Shown one piece after another: positions 8,447 to 18,170 of a stretch of DNA of 64,000 bases. The stretch's first letter is position 1. The number at the start of each line of letters is the position of its first letter. Under the pieces are notes generated by a model. The model searched no databases. It was not told the origin of the DNA and worked only from the letters and a program-made list of their open reading frames with translations. The position numbers and the translations under genes were made by a program. This DNA comes from Arthrobacter sp. zg-Y238 (GTDB lineage: Bacteria; Actinomycetota; Actinomycetes; Actinomycetales; Micrococcaceae): contig NZ_JANFLU010000016.1 in assembly GCF_024385525.1 (NCBI RefSeq), positions 1 through 64,000 of the forward strand, given 5' to 3'.

Positions 8447-8503
8447 CCGTTCAACACCGTTCGGCGCCGTCGAGCGCCGTTCACCGCACGGAACCAACCG
8501 TTC
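8447..8503. promoter_or_regulatory. Phased AlgR/LytTR-like binding repeats
   Basis: CCGTTC occurs at 8447, 8457, 8477 and 8498, with a variant CCGTCG at 8467. Start spacings are 10, 10, 10 and 21 bp, so all sites face the same side of the helix. The AlgR site is CCGTTCGTC, and LytTR proteins typically bind direct repeats about 21 bp apart. The array lies in the 230-bp divergent region between the kinase operon and the second symporter unit, and so could control both. Confidence 0.65.
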
Positions 8504-8643
8504 ACCGACGGTTTGGCGCGGCAGGCAGACACCCGCGCGGGGACTGTAGGAAAGTGATGAGCGTCACAGCTTGCACAGCGTCGTGTCCTGACCTCCATAG
8601 GTGGATGCAGCGCGCGGAGCGGGCTCCCAACAGAGGAGGAACA

Positions 8644-9015
8644 ATGGCTGAAGAGCAGCCGGTTTCACACGCTGCGCACCCGGAACAGGTGGATTTCCGG
8701 GAGGTCCAGAGCTCGCCTGAGTTCCAGGAACTGCGCAAGCGCCAGCGAAGCTTTATTTTCCCCATGGCCGTGGTTTTCCTGGTCTGGTATTTCGCGTACG
8801 TCCTTCTGGCGGACTACGCCCACGAATTCATGTCCACCCCGGTGATCGGCAACATCAACGTCGGCCTGATCCTGGGCCTGCTGCAGTTCGTCAGCACATT
8901 CGGTATCACCATGGCGTACGTCAGTTACGCCAACCGCAAGATGGATCCCATTGCGGCGGACCTCCGGCGCGACCTTGAGGCCCATGGAGTAAGCCGTCCG
9001 GAGGAGACCAAGTGA
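8644..9015 (+). CDS. DUF485-family membrane protein
   Basis: The 123-aa protein has a hydrophilic N-terminus, then two membrane helices (about 40-60 and 75-97) with the DUF485 features SPEFQELRKRQRSFIFP, FLVWYFAYVLLADYAHEFM and ITMAYVSYANRKMDP. DUF485 proteins (YjcH in E. coli) are encoded directly before acetate symporters. ATG at 8644 with GAGGAGG just upstream. The last codons overlap the symporter start by four bases (GTGA), so the two are translationally coupled. Confidence 0.92.
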   Translation: MAEEQPVSHAAHPEQVDFREVQSSPEFQELRKRQRSFIFPMAVVFLVWYFAYVLLADYAHEFMSTPVIGNINVGLILGLLQFVSTFGITMAYVSYANRKMDPIAADLRRDLEAHGVSRPEETK

Positions 9016-10640
9016 ACACCCTGCACATTTCCGCCGCCACTGAGGTCACGGCCGAGTCCATTAAGGACACCGGCCTGCTGAACATGATCATCTTCGGCGT
9101 CTTCGTGGCCGTCACCCTCGTGGTGGTGCTGCGCGCGAGCCGCAACAATAAGACAGCGGCCGACTACTACGCCGCCGGCCGGTCCTTTACCGGGCCGCAG
9201 AACGGCACCGCCATTGCCGGCGATTACCTGTCCGCGGCCTCGTTCCTCGGCATCGTCGGAGCCATTGCCGTCAATGGCTATGACGGCTTCCTGTACTCCA
9301 TCGGCTTCCTTGTCGCCTGGCTGGTAGCCCTGCTGCTGGTTGCTGAAATGCTCCGCAATACCGGCAAGTTCACCATGGCCGATGTGCTCTCCTTCCGGCT
9401 CAAGCAGCGCCCGGTCCGGATTGCGGCAGCCATCACCACCCTGGCCGTCTGCTTCTTCTACCTCCTGGCGCAGATGGCCGGCGCAGGCGGACTGGTCTCC
9501 CTGCTGATGGGCATCGACAGCAAGATCGGGCAGTCCCTGGTGATTACCGTCGTCGGCGCCCTGATGATCATTTACGTATTGATCGGCGGCATGAAGGGCA
9601 CCACCTGGGTGCAGATCATCAAGGCCTTCCTGCTGATTGCCGGCGCGGCCATCATGACCGTCTGGGTCCTGGCCATGCACAACTTCAACCTCTCCGACCT
9701 GCTGGGGGCAGCGGTCGAGACCACCGGCAACCCCGCCATCCTGGATCCGGGGCTGCAGTACGGCAAGTCGGATACCTCCAAGCTGGACTTCGTCTCCCTC
9801 GGACTGGCACTGGTACTGGGCACCGCCGCCCTGCCGCACGTGCTGATGCGCTTCTACACGGTGCCCACCGCCAAGGAAGCCCGGCGCTCCGTTGTGTGGG
9901 CCATCTGGCTGATCGGCATCTTCTACCTGTTCACCCTGGTCCTGGGCTACGGCGCTGCGGCGCTGATCGGCTCGGAGGCCATCAAGGGCGCTCCCGGCGG
10001 CGTGAACTCGGCAGCACCCCTGCTGGCGTTTGCGCTGGGCGGACCGGTGCTGCTGGGACTCATCTCCGCCGTCGCCTTCGCCACCATCCTGGCGGTGGTT
10101 GCCGGCCTGACCATCACCGCAGCGGCCTCCTTCGCCCACGACATCTACGCCAATGTCATCCGCAAGGGACAAGTGGACGCAGACGGAGAGGTCAAGGTAG
10201 CCCGAACCACTGTGGTGGTAATCGGCATCATCTCGATTCTGGGCGGTATCGGCGCGCAGGGGCAGAACGTCGCCTTCCTGGTGGCCCTGGCCTTCGCCGT
10301 GGCGGCCAGCGCCAACCTGCCGACCATCGTCTACTCCCTCTACTGGCGGAAGTTCTCCACCCAGGGTGCGCTGTGGAGCATGTACGGCGGCCTCGGATCC
10401 GCGATTGTGCTCATTGCCTTCTCGCCGGTTGTCTCCGGTGCGGAAACTTCAATGATCGCCGGCGCGGACTTCGATTGGTTCCCGCTGAACAACCCGGGAA
10501 TCGTGTCCATCCCGCTGGCCTTCTTCCTGGGCTGGCTGGGTACCGTGCTGGATAAGAACACCGAATCCGCCATCAAGCAGGCGGAGATGGAAGTCCGGTC
10601 CCTGACCGGCGTCGGCGCCGAGAAGGCCGTCGACCACTAA
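9012..10640 (+). CDS. Cation/acetate-type symporter (ActP/MctC family)
   Basis: The 542-aa protein has about 13 membrane helices and clear ActP/MctC sequence: YYAAGRSFTGPQNGTAIAGD, LSAASFLGIVGAI, and LPHVLMRFYTVPTAKEARRS. Members import short monocarboxylates (acetate, pyruvate, propionate) with a cation; the substrate cannot be fixed here. It starts with GTG inside the DUF485 stop codon. Conserved paired residues suggest the same family as the symporter at 4538, but the two differ in length and sequence, so they are not a recent duplication. Confidence 0.92.
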   Translation: MNTLHISAATEVTAESIKDTGLLNMIIFGVFVAVTLVVVLRASRNNKTAADYYAAGRSFTGPQNGTAIAGDYLSAASFLGIVGAIAVNGYDGFLYSIGFLVAWLVALLLVAEMLRNTGKFTMADVLSFRLKQRPVRIAAAITTLAVCFFYLLAQMAGAGGLVSLLMGIDSKIGQSLVITVVGALMIIYVLIGGMKGTTWVQIIKAFLLIAGAAIMTVWVLAMHNFNLSDLLGAAVETTGNPAILDPGLQYGKSDTSKLDFVSLGLALVLGTAALPHVLMRFYTVPTAKEARRSVVWAIWLIGIFYLFTLVLGYGAAALIGSEAIKGAPGGVNSAAPLLAFALGGPVLLGLISAVAFATILAVVAGLTITAAASFAHDIYANVIRKGQVDADGEVKVARTTVVVIGIISILGGIGAQGQNVAFLVALAFAVAASANLPTIVYSLYWRKFSTQGALWSMYGGLGSAIVLIAFSPVVSGAETSMIAGADFDWFPLNNPGIVSIPLAFFLGWLGTVLDKNTESAIKQAEMEVRSLTGVGAEKAVDH

Positions 10641-10657
10641 GGGGCAACAGCCTCAGC

Positions 10658-10691
10658 AAAGGCAGGTTCCGCTCAGGCGGGGCCTGCCTTT
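10658..10691. terminator. Bidirectional terminator
   Basis: AAAGGCAGG (10658-10666) pairs with CCTGCCTTT (10683-10691). The A and T tails let it act in both directions, between the symporter and the convergent Lrp-type gene, whose last codons it overlaps. Confidence 0.75.
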
Positions 10692-11212
10692 GCCGTGGCC
10701 GGGGCCTGCTCCCGCCGTTCGGGGCCCGACGACGGCGGCTGCGGCAGTTGAGCGCCGCGGCGCAGCAGGGGAGCGGCGCGCAGGGGAATGAGTTCACCCA
10801 TCGCCAGGTTGGTGTCGCAGCGCTGGACGCCTTCAACGGCGAGGATCTGCTTGTTGATGCGGAACAGATCTTCAGCGTCCGCCGCCACGACGCGCAGCAG
10901 GATGTCGGCGTCTCCGGTGAGGCCGTGGGCTTCGACAACCTCGGGCAGCCCGGCCAGGTCCTCGGTGATCCGCGCCAGGCTCGGCTGGTGGACATGGACA
11001 TGCACAAACGCCATCAGGGGGTAACCGAGTGCGGCCGTGCTGATCCGGCGCTCAAACGGCAGGAACGCTCCCTTGCGTTCCAATCCGGCCAGCCGGGCCT
11101 GGACCGTATTGCGGGAGAGGCCGAGGACTGCAGCCAGGGCCACGGCCGTACGGGTTGAATCCTCCGCCAGGGCAAGGAGGAGGCGTAGGTCGGTGGTGTC
11201 GAGGGGCTGCAT
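10673..11212 (-). CDS. Lrp/AsnC-family transcriptional regulator
   Basis: The 179-aa protein has an N-terminal helix-turn-helix (DTTDLRLLLALAEDSTRTAV, then GLSRNTVQARLAGLERKG) and a C-terminal effector domain with GDADILLRVVAADAEDL and VEGVQRCDTNLAMGELIP. The C-terminal ~30 residues are a Pro/Arg/Ala tail beyond the usual family length. It diverges from the 2-oxoacid dehydrogenase operon, the place of BkdR regulators that respond to branched-chain amino acids; control of that operon is inference. ATG at 11212 was chosen because a -10-like TAGCGT lies 8 nt upstream; a GTG at 11230 is possible. Confidence 0.9.
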   Translation of the reverse strand: MQPLDTTDLRLLLALAEDSTRTAVALAAVLGLSRNTVQARLAGLERKGAFLPFERRISTAALGYPLMAFVHVHVHQPSLARITEDLAGLPEVVEAHGLTGDADILLRVVAADAEDLFRINKQILAVEGVQRCDTNLAMGELIPLRAAPLLRRGAQLPQPPSSGPERREQAPATAKAGPA

Positions 11213-11220
11213 AGTGCGCA

Positions 11221-11226
11221 ACGCTA
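11221..11226 (-). promoter_or_regulatory. -10 box of the Lrp-type gene (leaderless)
   Basis: Read on the minus strand this is TAGCGT, ending 8 nt before the ATG, with no ribosome-binding site between. This fits a transcript that begins at or next to the start codon. Confidence 0.4.
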
Positions 11227-11390
11227 GCACGGCGTTTTAGTCGTTTATAGGGCAGGATGCTCGGTCTTTGCGGGAATGGTTGTGCCGGGTGCTGAGTGTG
11301 AGTAGGGTCACATCTACCCGGGCAACGGAGCCCGGGGTCGGTTTGGCCCCGCCACCCCAGAGGCCCAAACACGGAAGGATGCGTATCCAA

Positions 11391-12521
11391 GTGTCCCTGC
11401 ATACCCCGGTGCGGCACCCGGAAAACTCCGGCAGCTCACCCATCGACCCGTACGTACAGCTCGTCAGCCCTGACGGCGTCCGCACCCCAGACCCCCTGTA
11501 TGACCGCTGGATCGAGGATATCGACGGCGCCCGGCTGCAGGAGCTCTACATCGACATGGCGGTCATCCGCCGGATAGACACCGAAGCCACCGCCCTGCAG
11601 CGGCAGGGCGAGCTGGGGCTGTGGCCTCCGCTGCTCGGCCAGGAAGCCGCCCAGATCGGCTCCGTGCGGTCCCTGCGCTCCTCCGACTTCGTTTTCCCCA
11701 GCTACCGGGAGAACGGTGTGGCGTACTGCCGCGGCGTGGAGGTAGGTGACCTGATGCGGGTCTGGCGCGGGAATGCCGGCGCCGGCTGGGATCCGTATCA
11801 AGTGAACATGGCGCCCACCCAGGTCATCATCGGCGCCCAGACACTGCACGCTGCCGGTTACGCCATGGGGATCACCCGCGACGGTACCGACGACGCCGTG
11901 ATCAGCTACTTCGGCGACGGCGCCACCAGCCAGGGGGACGTCAGCGAGGCAATGGTCTTTGCCGCAAGCTTCAACTCCCCGGTGGTTTTCTTCTGCTCAA
12001 ACAACCAGTGGGCCATCTCCGAACCGGTGGCGCTGCAGGCACAGGTACCCATCGCCAACCGGGCCCCGGGCTTCGGCATCCCGTCCATCCGGGTGGACGG
12101 CAACGACGTACTTGCTGTGATGGCCGCAACCCGCGAGGCACTGGACCGGGCCCGCTCCGGCAACGGACCCACCTTCATTGAAGCGGTCACCTACCGGATG
12201 GGGCCGCACACCACGGCCGACGATCCCACGCGCTACCGGGACTCCGCCGAACTGGACCAGTGGCGGCGAAAGGATCCGCTGTCCCGGCTGCAGGCACTGC
12301 TGGCTTCCATGGGTCTGTTCAGTGACGAGTTTGCCGCCGAAGCGGGCCGCCGGGCCGACGATGTGGCCGCCGAACTGCGTGCCGCGTGCCTCGGGATGCC
12401 GGATCCGCTGCCCGCGGATGTTTTTGCCCATGTCTATTCCGAGCCCCACTCCTGGCTGGACCGCCAGCAGGAGCAGTACTCGCGCTATCTCAGCGGTTTC
12501 GCTGGCGAGGAGAACCGCTAA
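11391..12521 (+). CDS. bkdA: Branched-chain 2-oxoacid dehydrogenase E1, alpha subunit
   Basis: E1 alpha and beta together decarboxylate 2-oxoacids with thiamine diphosphate and pass the acyl group to E2. The protein (376 aa from this start) shows the thiamine-diphosphate motif YFGDGATSQGDVSEAM followed by FFCSNNQWAIS, and the phosphorylation-loop-like YRMGPHTTADDPTRYR. It was named BkdA rather than PdhA because the three-gene set plus the leucine operon matches the M. tuberculosis bkdABC locus. The start is GTG 11391, 12 nt after GGAAGG; an ATG at 11379 directly abuts that site and is less likely. A -10-like TAGGGT lies at 11303-11308. Confidence 0.88.
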   Translation: MSLHTPVRHPENSGSSPIDPYVQLVSPDGVRTPDPLYDRWIEDIDGARLQELYIDMAVIRRIDTEATALQRQGELGLWPPLLGQEAAQIGSVRSLRSSDFVFPSYRENGVAYCRGVEVGDLMRVWRGNAGAGWDPYQVNMAPTQVIIGAQTLHAAGYAMGITRDGTDDAVISYFGDGATSQGDVSEAMVFAASFNSPVVFFCSNNQWAISEPVALQAQVPIANRAPGFGIPSIRVDGNDVLAVMAATREALDRARSGNGPTFIEAVTYRMGPHTTADDPTRYRDSAELDQWRRKDPLSRLQALLASMGLFSDEFAAEAGRRADDVAAELRAACLGMPDPLPADVFAHVYSEPHSWLDRQQEQYSRYLSGFAGEENR

Positions 12522-13540
12522 TGACCAGCATGACTTTCGGGCGGGCGATCAATGCCGGCCTGCGCCGGGCAATGGAACAAGACCCCCGCGTCCTTATTAT
12601 GGGCGAGGACGTCGGCAAACTCGGCGGTGTCTTCCGGATCACGGACGGCCTGCAGAAGGACTTCGGTCCGCTGCGGGTAGTGGACACCCCGCTCGCCGAA
12701 TCCGGGATCACGGGCACGGCCGTGGGGCTGGCGTTCCGCGGCTACCGCCCCGTGGTGGAGATCCAGTTCGACGGCTTCATCTACCCGGCGTTCGACCAGA
12801 TTGTTTCCCAGGTGGCGAAGATGCACTATCGGACCCGCGGAGCAGTGAAGCTGCCGCTGACCATCCGGGTGCCGTTCGGCGGCGGCATCGGATCACCTGA
12901 ACACCATTCCGAATCACCGGAGGCGTATTTCACCCATACCTCCGGACTGCGCGTCATCAGCGTGTCCAACCCGCAGGACGCCTACACGATGATCCAGCAG
13001 GCCATCGCTTCCGACGACCCGGTGCTCTACTTCGAGCCGAAACGGCGTTACCACGTCAAGGGTGAGGTGGACGAAGCAGCGGCGCCGCAGCTGCCCATGG
13101 GCACCGCGCGGGTCCTGAACGAGGGCAGCGACGTGACACTGGTGGCCTACGGACCGCTTGTCCCCACCGCACGTGACGCCGCCGTGGCGGCCTCGGACGA
13201 GGGCGTCTCCGTGGAAGTCATCGACCTGCGTTCGCTCGCGCCGATCGACTTCGCCACAGTGGAGGCCTCCGTGCGCAAGACCGGGCGGTTGGTGATCACG
13301 CATGAGGCCGCCCAGTCCGGCGGCCTGGGCGCGGAAATCGCGGCAAGCATCACCGAGCGGTGCTTCGACTACCTCGAGCATGCGCCCGTGCGGGTCACCG
13401 GCTTTGACATCCCGTACCCTGCCTCCCGGCTCGAGTCCCACTACCTGCCGGATCTCGACCGCATCCTCAACGGAGTGGACTGCGCCATGGACCGGCCCAG
13501 TTCCCTGGCCGGCGTTGTTTCCGGATCGGCGGCGAGCTGA
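12521..13540 (+). CDS. bkdB: Branched-chain 2-oxoacid dehydrogenase E1, beta subunit
   Basis: The 339-aa partner of E1 alpha carries the N-terminal transketolase-like motifs (MGEDVGKLGGVFRITDGL, DTPLAESGITGTAVGLAFRG, VEIQFDGFIYPAFDQI) and the C-terminal transketolase domain (VTLVAYGPLVPTARDA, EVIDLRSLAPID). The conserved Glu of MGEDVG contributes to cofactor activation in this family. Its ATG overlaps the stop of the alpha gene by one base (TAATG), giving tightly coupled synthesis of the two subunits. Confidence 0.92.
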   Translation: MTSMTFGRAINAGLRRAMEQDPRVLIMGEDVGKLGGVFRITDGLQKDFGPLRVVDTPLAESGITGTAVGLAFRGYRPVVEIQFDGFIYPAFDQIVSQVAKMHYRTRGAVKLPLTIRVPFGGGIGSPEHHSESPEAYFTHTSGLRVISVSNPQDAYTMIQQAIASDDPVLYFEPKRRYHVKGEVDEAAAPQLPMGTARVLNEGSDVTLVAYGPLVPTARDAAVAASDEGVSVEVIDLRSLAPIDFATVEASVRKTGRLVITHEAAQSGGLGAEIAASITERCFDYLEHAPVRVTGFDIPYPASRLESHYLPDLDRILNGVDCAMDRPSSLAGVVSGSAAS

Positions 13541-14901
13541 TGCTGCGCGAATTCCGCCTCCCGGATCTGGGGGAGGGGCTTACCGAGTCCGAGATCCTGA
13601 ACTGGCACGTCAGCGTGGGCGACACCGTACAGCTGAACCAGGTGATTGCCGATGTGGAGACCGCCAAGGCAGTGGTTGAGCTGCCGTCCCCGTATGCCGG
13701 AATAGTGGCGCACCTGCACGAGCAGGCCGGAACGGTGGTCGAGGTCGGATCCCCGATCGTTTCATTCGAGGTGGCGGTGCCGGCGGGTGCCGACGCCGGT
13801 GAGGCGGGTGAGACGGTGCAGGCCAAGCGGGAGCCGAACCTGGTGGGATACGGTGCGGTGCCGGATGCCACCGGACGCCCCGCCCGACGACGCCGCGGAC
13901 AGGCTCCTGCCCCGGGTCCCGTCCCTGCCGCGGCCCCTGCTGTTGTGCCTGCAGATTCCCCACCTGCACCTGTACCTGTGCCTGCAGCTGCTCCGGTCCG
14001 GGAGCGTCCGAGGTCCACCCCGCCGGTCCGCAAGCTGGCACGGGATATGGGAGTGGACCTCACCCAGGTGCAGGGATCGGGTCCGGGCGGGCTCGTGGTG
14101 CGTACCGACGTCGTCCGTGCTGCTTCACCGGACGCCGAAACGATGCAAGTGTCCGCACCCGGCGCCGCCGCTGCCGTGCCTGCCCTGCCGGCACCTGCGG
14201 GACGGGAGGAACGGACGGCGATCTCCGGCATGCGGAAGCATACTGCGGCCGCCATGGTGGCCAGCGCCTTCACTGCTCCCCACGCCACGGTCTTCCTGAC
14301 GGTGGATGTCACTCCCACCATGGAGCTGCTGGAACGGCTCCGGCAGCAGCCGGCCTTCAACGGCCTGAAGCTGTCGCCGCTGACCCTGGCGGCCAAGGCA
14401 GTCTGCCTGGGGCTGAAGCGCTTCCCGTCGCTGAATTCGCGGTGGGATGAGTCCACGAGGGAGATCATCCGCTACAACTACGTGAACCTCGGCATTGCCG
14501 CGGCCACGCCGCGCGGGCTGATGGTTCCCAATATCAAGGACGCCCAGACGCTGAGCCTGCATGGACTGGCAGCTGCGGTGACCTCCCTGGCGCAGACCGC
14601 ACGGGAAGGCAGGACGCAGCCGGCGGACCTGGCGGGCGGGACCATCTCCATCTCCAACGTGGGGGTGTTTGGCGTCGACACCGGGACTCCCATCCTGAAT
14701 CCGGGCGAGGCGGGCATCCTGGCGCTGGGGGCGGTCCGCCGGCAGCCGTGGGAGTACAACGGAGAGATTGCCCTGCGCTCGGTGATGACGCTGAGTCTTT
14801 CGTTTGACCACCGGCTTGTCGACGGGGAGCAGGGCGCCGGGTTCCTGAGCGAAGTGGGAGCCGTTCTGGCCGAACCCGCACTGGCTCTGGCCATGGCCTA
14901 G
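13540..14901 (+). CDS. bkdC: Dihydrolipoamide acyltransferase E2 of the branched-chain complex
   Basis: E2 carries acyl groups on lipoate and transfers them to CoA. The 453-aa protein has one lipoyl domain (1-80, Lys43 in DVETAKAVVEL), a long Ala-Pro-Val linker (about 110-155), a peripheral-subunit binding domain (about 160-193, VRKLARDMGVDLTQVQGSG) and the catalytic domain with SFDHRLVDGEQG near the C-terminus. Its ATG overlaps the beta-subunit stop by one base. No E3 gene is nearby, so the shared lipoamide dehydrogenase must be encoded elsewhere. A strong terminator ends the operon. Confidence 0.93.
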   Translation: MLREFRLPDLGEGLTESEILNWHVSVGDTVQLNQVIADVETAKAVVELPSPYAGIVAHLHEQAGTVVEVGSPIVSFEVAVPAGADAGEAGETVQAKREPNLVGYGAVPDATGRPARRRRGQAPAPGPVPAAAPAVVPADSPPAPVPVPAAAPVRERPRSTPPVRKLARDMGVDLTQVQGSGPGGLVVRTDVVRAASPDAETMQVSAPGAAAAVPALPAPAGREERTAISGMRKHTAAAMVASAFTAPHATVFLTVDVTPTMELLERLRQQPAFNGLKLSPLTLAAKAVCLGLKRFPSLNSRWDESTREIIRYNYVNLGIAAATPRGLMVPNIKDAQTLSLHGLAAAVTSLAQTAREGRTQPADLAGGTISISNVGVFGVDTGTPILNPGEAGILALGAVRRQPWEYNGEIALRSVMTLSLSFDHRLVDGEQGAGFLSEVGAVLAEPALALAMA

Positions 14902-14908
14902 AAGCATC

Positions 14909-14943
14909 AAGGGCTGCCCCGGAGCCATCCGGGGCAGCCCTTT
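14909..14943 (+). terminator. Terminator of the bkd operon
   Basis: A perfect 12-bp stem (14911-14922 with 14929-14940, loop AGCCAT) is flanked by AA and TTT. It starts 7 bp after the E2 stop codon. Confidence 0.85.
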
Positions 14944-14998
14944 CGCGTGCCGCTGCCGGGACCGGTTCCGGCCACGGTGCGGTGCGCCTTTCCTGCGC

Positions 14999-15080
14999 TT
15001 TGTCCGGATCCCTGCGTATTGTCCGGATCCCTGCGGTGCGCGGCGCAGGGATTGCCACAAACCGTAGGGATTCCGACAAA
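14999..15080. repeat. Structured palindromic repeat B, copy 1
   Basis: Two tandem GTCCGGATCCCTGCG boxes are followed by two inverted counterparts (GCGCAGGGATTGCCAC and CGTAGGGATTCCGAC), giving a nested hairpin of about 80 nt. The inner stem pairs TTGTCC...CTGCG with CGCAGGG...CCACAA, and the outer stem joins the ends. A related copy lies at 28107-28188. A further box (GAAGGGAATCCGGGG) follows in both. The rest of the 359-bp space between the bkd operon and the GNAT gene shows nothing else beyond the terminator. Confidence 0.7.
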
Positions 15081-15260
15081 CCGAAGGGAATCCGGGGCGG
15101 ACAGGAACAACCCGACCAGGTTCCGCACTGCACGCCAGGCTGGTCCCGGCTCATCGTTGGCCGGCTCGGTTTGCTGCTGCAGTTAGTCGTGGCCGGGCGC
15201 GGCCGGGTGGAGTCTGATGGTCCGGCCGGGAGTTAACCCGCCGGAGGGCAGTATGCAGCG

Positions 15261-15728
15261 CTAGCGAAGCTCGAGTTCGAGTTCCTTGACCACGGCGCCG
15301 CGGGCATTGGCGAAGCCCTGCGTTTCACCGATGACGGTGAAGCCGTATTTCTCCAGGATGCGGATGGAACTGACATTGTCCGCAACAGCACGTGCCCGGA
15401 TCGGGCGGTCGGTGAATTCCTCCAGGAACAGTCCCACGGCTGCGGTGGTAAGGCCCTGCCCCCAGTGCGCCTTGTCGATCCAGTAGCTGATCTCGGGGAT
15501 GTCGCCGTCCCGGTAGGCGAGGATGCTGCCCACCACTTCGCCGTCGGCCACGATGGTGCGCACGGTAACGGTCGGATCATTCAGGATGCTCTGCCAATGG
15601 TGGTCAAAGACGCCGCGGTCCGCCGGGTTCTTGGCGCTGAACGCGGCCATATGGTTGGCACTCGGGTCCAGCTGGTGGGAGAAAAACTCCTCCAGGTCGG
15701 CGGGAACTACGGCACGAAGCTCAATCAC
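15261..15728 (-). CDS. GNAT-family N-acetyltransferase
   Basis: The 155-aa protein resembles the RimJ/RimL branch of GNAT acetyltransferases. It has VVGSILAYRDGDIPEISYWI and the acetyl-CoA-binding turn HWGQGLTTAAVGLF, then DNVSSIRILEKYGFTVIGE near the C-terminus. The substrate is unknown. GTG start at 15728, with a weak ribosome site. It stands alone between the bkd operon and the TetR gene, on the minus strand. Confidence 0.88.
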   Translation of the reverse strand: MIELRAVVPADLEEFFSHQLDPSANHMAAFSAKNPADRGVFDHHWQSILNDPTVTVRTIVADGEVVGSILAYRDGDIPEISYWIDKAHWGQGLTTAAVGLFLEEFTDRPIRARAVADNVSSIRILEKYGFTVIGETQGFANARGAVVKELELELR

Positions 15729-15789
15729 GGCAGGTCTTTCTGCTCGGGGGTGGAGTTCTGCCTGCCGGGAGAGCCGGCAGGCCTGACAG

Positions 15790-16416
15790 CTACTGGGCGT
15801 TCAAGGCCGCCCACGCCATTCTATCGAGCAGCGTACGCAGCCTTGCCGTCTCGCGGGCACTGATCCGGCCGCGGACGGTATGGGAGGTGGAATTGATCAG
15901 GCCGAAAACGCCCTGCGCCCGGTGCCGCAGCAACGGGAGATCGGAGCCGGGGTGCAGTGCGGAAAGCGCATCCACCCAGACCTCGACGTATTGGCGCTGC
16001 AGGGAGCGTACCCGCCGCTCGTCGCTTTCCGGCAGGCTGCCCAGATCCCGGTCCTGGACCCGAATGACATCCGCCTGGCGCAGCGCGAAATCCACCTGGA
16101 ATTCCACTAGGCCGCGCAGGGCGATTTCGGGGGTCGCAGACTCGGCGACCACCGCCTTCCCGCCCTCCAGCAGGTCTTCGCTGACGCCGATCAACAGGGC
16201 GGAGAGCACCGCGGGTTTGCCGCTGAAATGCCGGTATACCGCCGGCCCGCTGACCCCTGCGGCGGCCCCGAGCTCCTCAATGGAGACCCCGTTGTAGCCG
16301 CGTTCGGCAAACAGGGATGCGGCGGCGTCGAGCATCACTGCCCGACGGGAGGCCTTTGCCTGACTACGCCCGGTCATCCGGGCCTCTGCGGCTGCTTCGT
16401 CTTTTGCTACGTCCAT
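15790..16416 (-). CDS. TetR-family repressor of the leucine catabolic operon (probable)
   Basis: The 208-aa protein has an N-terminal TetR helix-turn-helix: AVMLDAAASLFAERGYNGVS, IEELGAAAGVSGPAVYRHF, then SGKPAVLSALL. The C-terminal ligand domain is not specific enough to name the inducer; acyl-CoA thioesters are usual for regulators in this setting. It diverges from the carboxylase operon, with a 47-bp palindrome between them. The equivalent M. tuberculosis cluster also has a TetR gene (Rv2506). ATG 16416 was chosen because GGGGTGG lies just upstream; the frame stays open farther but without a ribosome site. Confidence 0.9.
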   Translation of the reverse strand: MDVAKDEAAAEARMTGRSQAKASRRAVMLDAAASLFAERGYNGVSIEELGAAAGVSGPAVYRHFSGKPAVLSALLIGVSEDLLEGGKAVVAESATPEIALRGLVEFQVDFALRQADVIRVQDRDLGSLPESDERRVRSLQRQYVEVWVDALSALHPGSDLPLLRHRAQGVFGLINSTSHTVRGRISARETARLRTLLDRMAWAALNAQ

Positions 16417-16467
16417 TCCCACCCCTTCTGATTGGACTGCGCATATATTCCTATTGTGGTGGACAGG

Positions 16468-16514
16468 TGAGTTAATAACCAATAACCTGACTTGGGTTAG
16501 GGGTTATTAACTCA
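16468..16514. promoter_or_regulatory. 47-bp palindromic operator
   Basis: The arms 16468-16487 and 16495-16514 match at 18 of 20 positions around the spacer TGACTTG. The outer 13 bases of each arm (TGAGTTAATAACC and GGTTATTAACTCA) are perfect. Each arm contains a heptamer twice (AATAACC AATAACC), so the site could hold two TetR dimers. It lies 52 bp upstream of the TetR start and 39 bp before the carboxylase gene, where it would cover the promoters. Confidence 0.8.
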
Positions 16515-16553
16515 GCTTCCTGCCGGGTTTTTGCTCGCAACTGTTGCAGAAAG

Positions 16554-18164
<1,611 letters not shown>

Positions 18165-18170
18165 GCGACT

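Noticed and set aside
4538-10640. Recent duplication of the two symporter modules.
   Set aside because: The symporters differ widely in sequence and length and their small partners are unlike, so they are separate members of one family.
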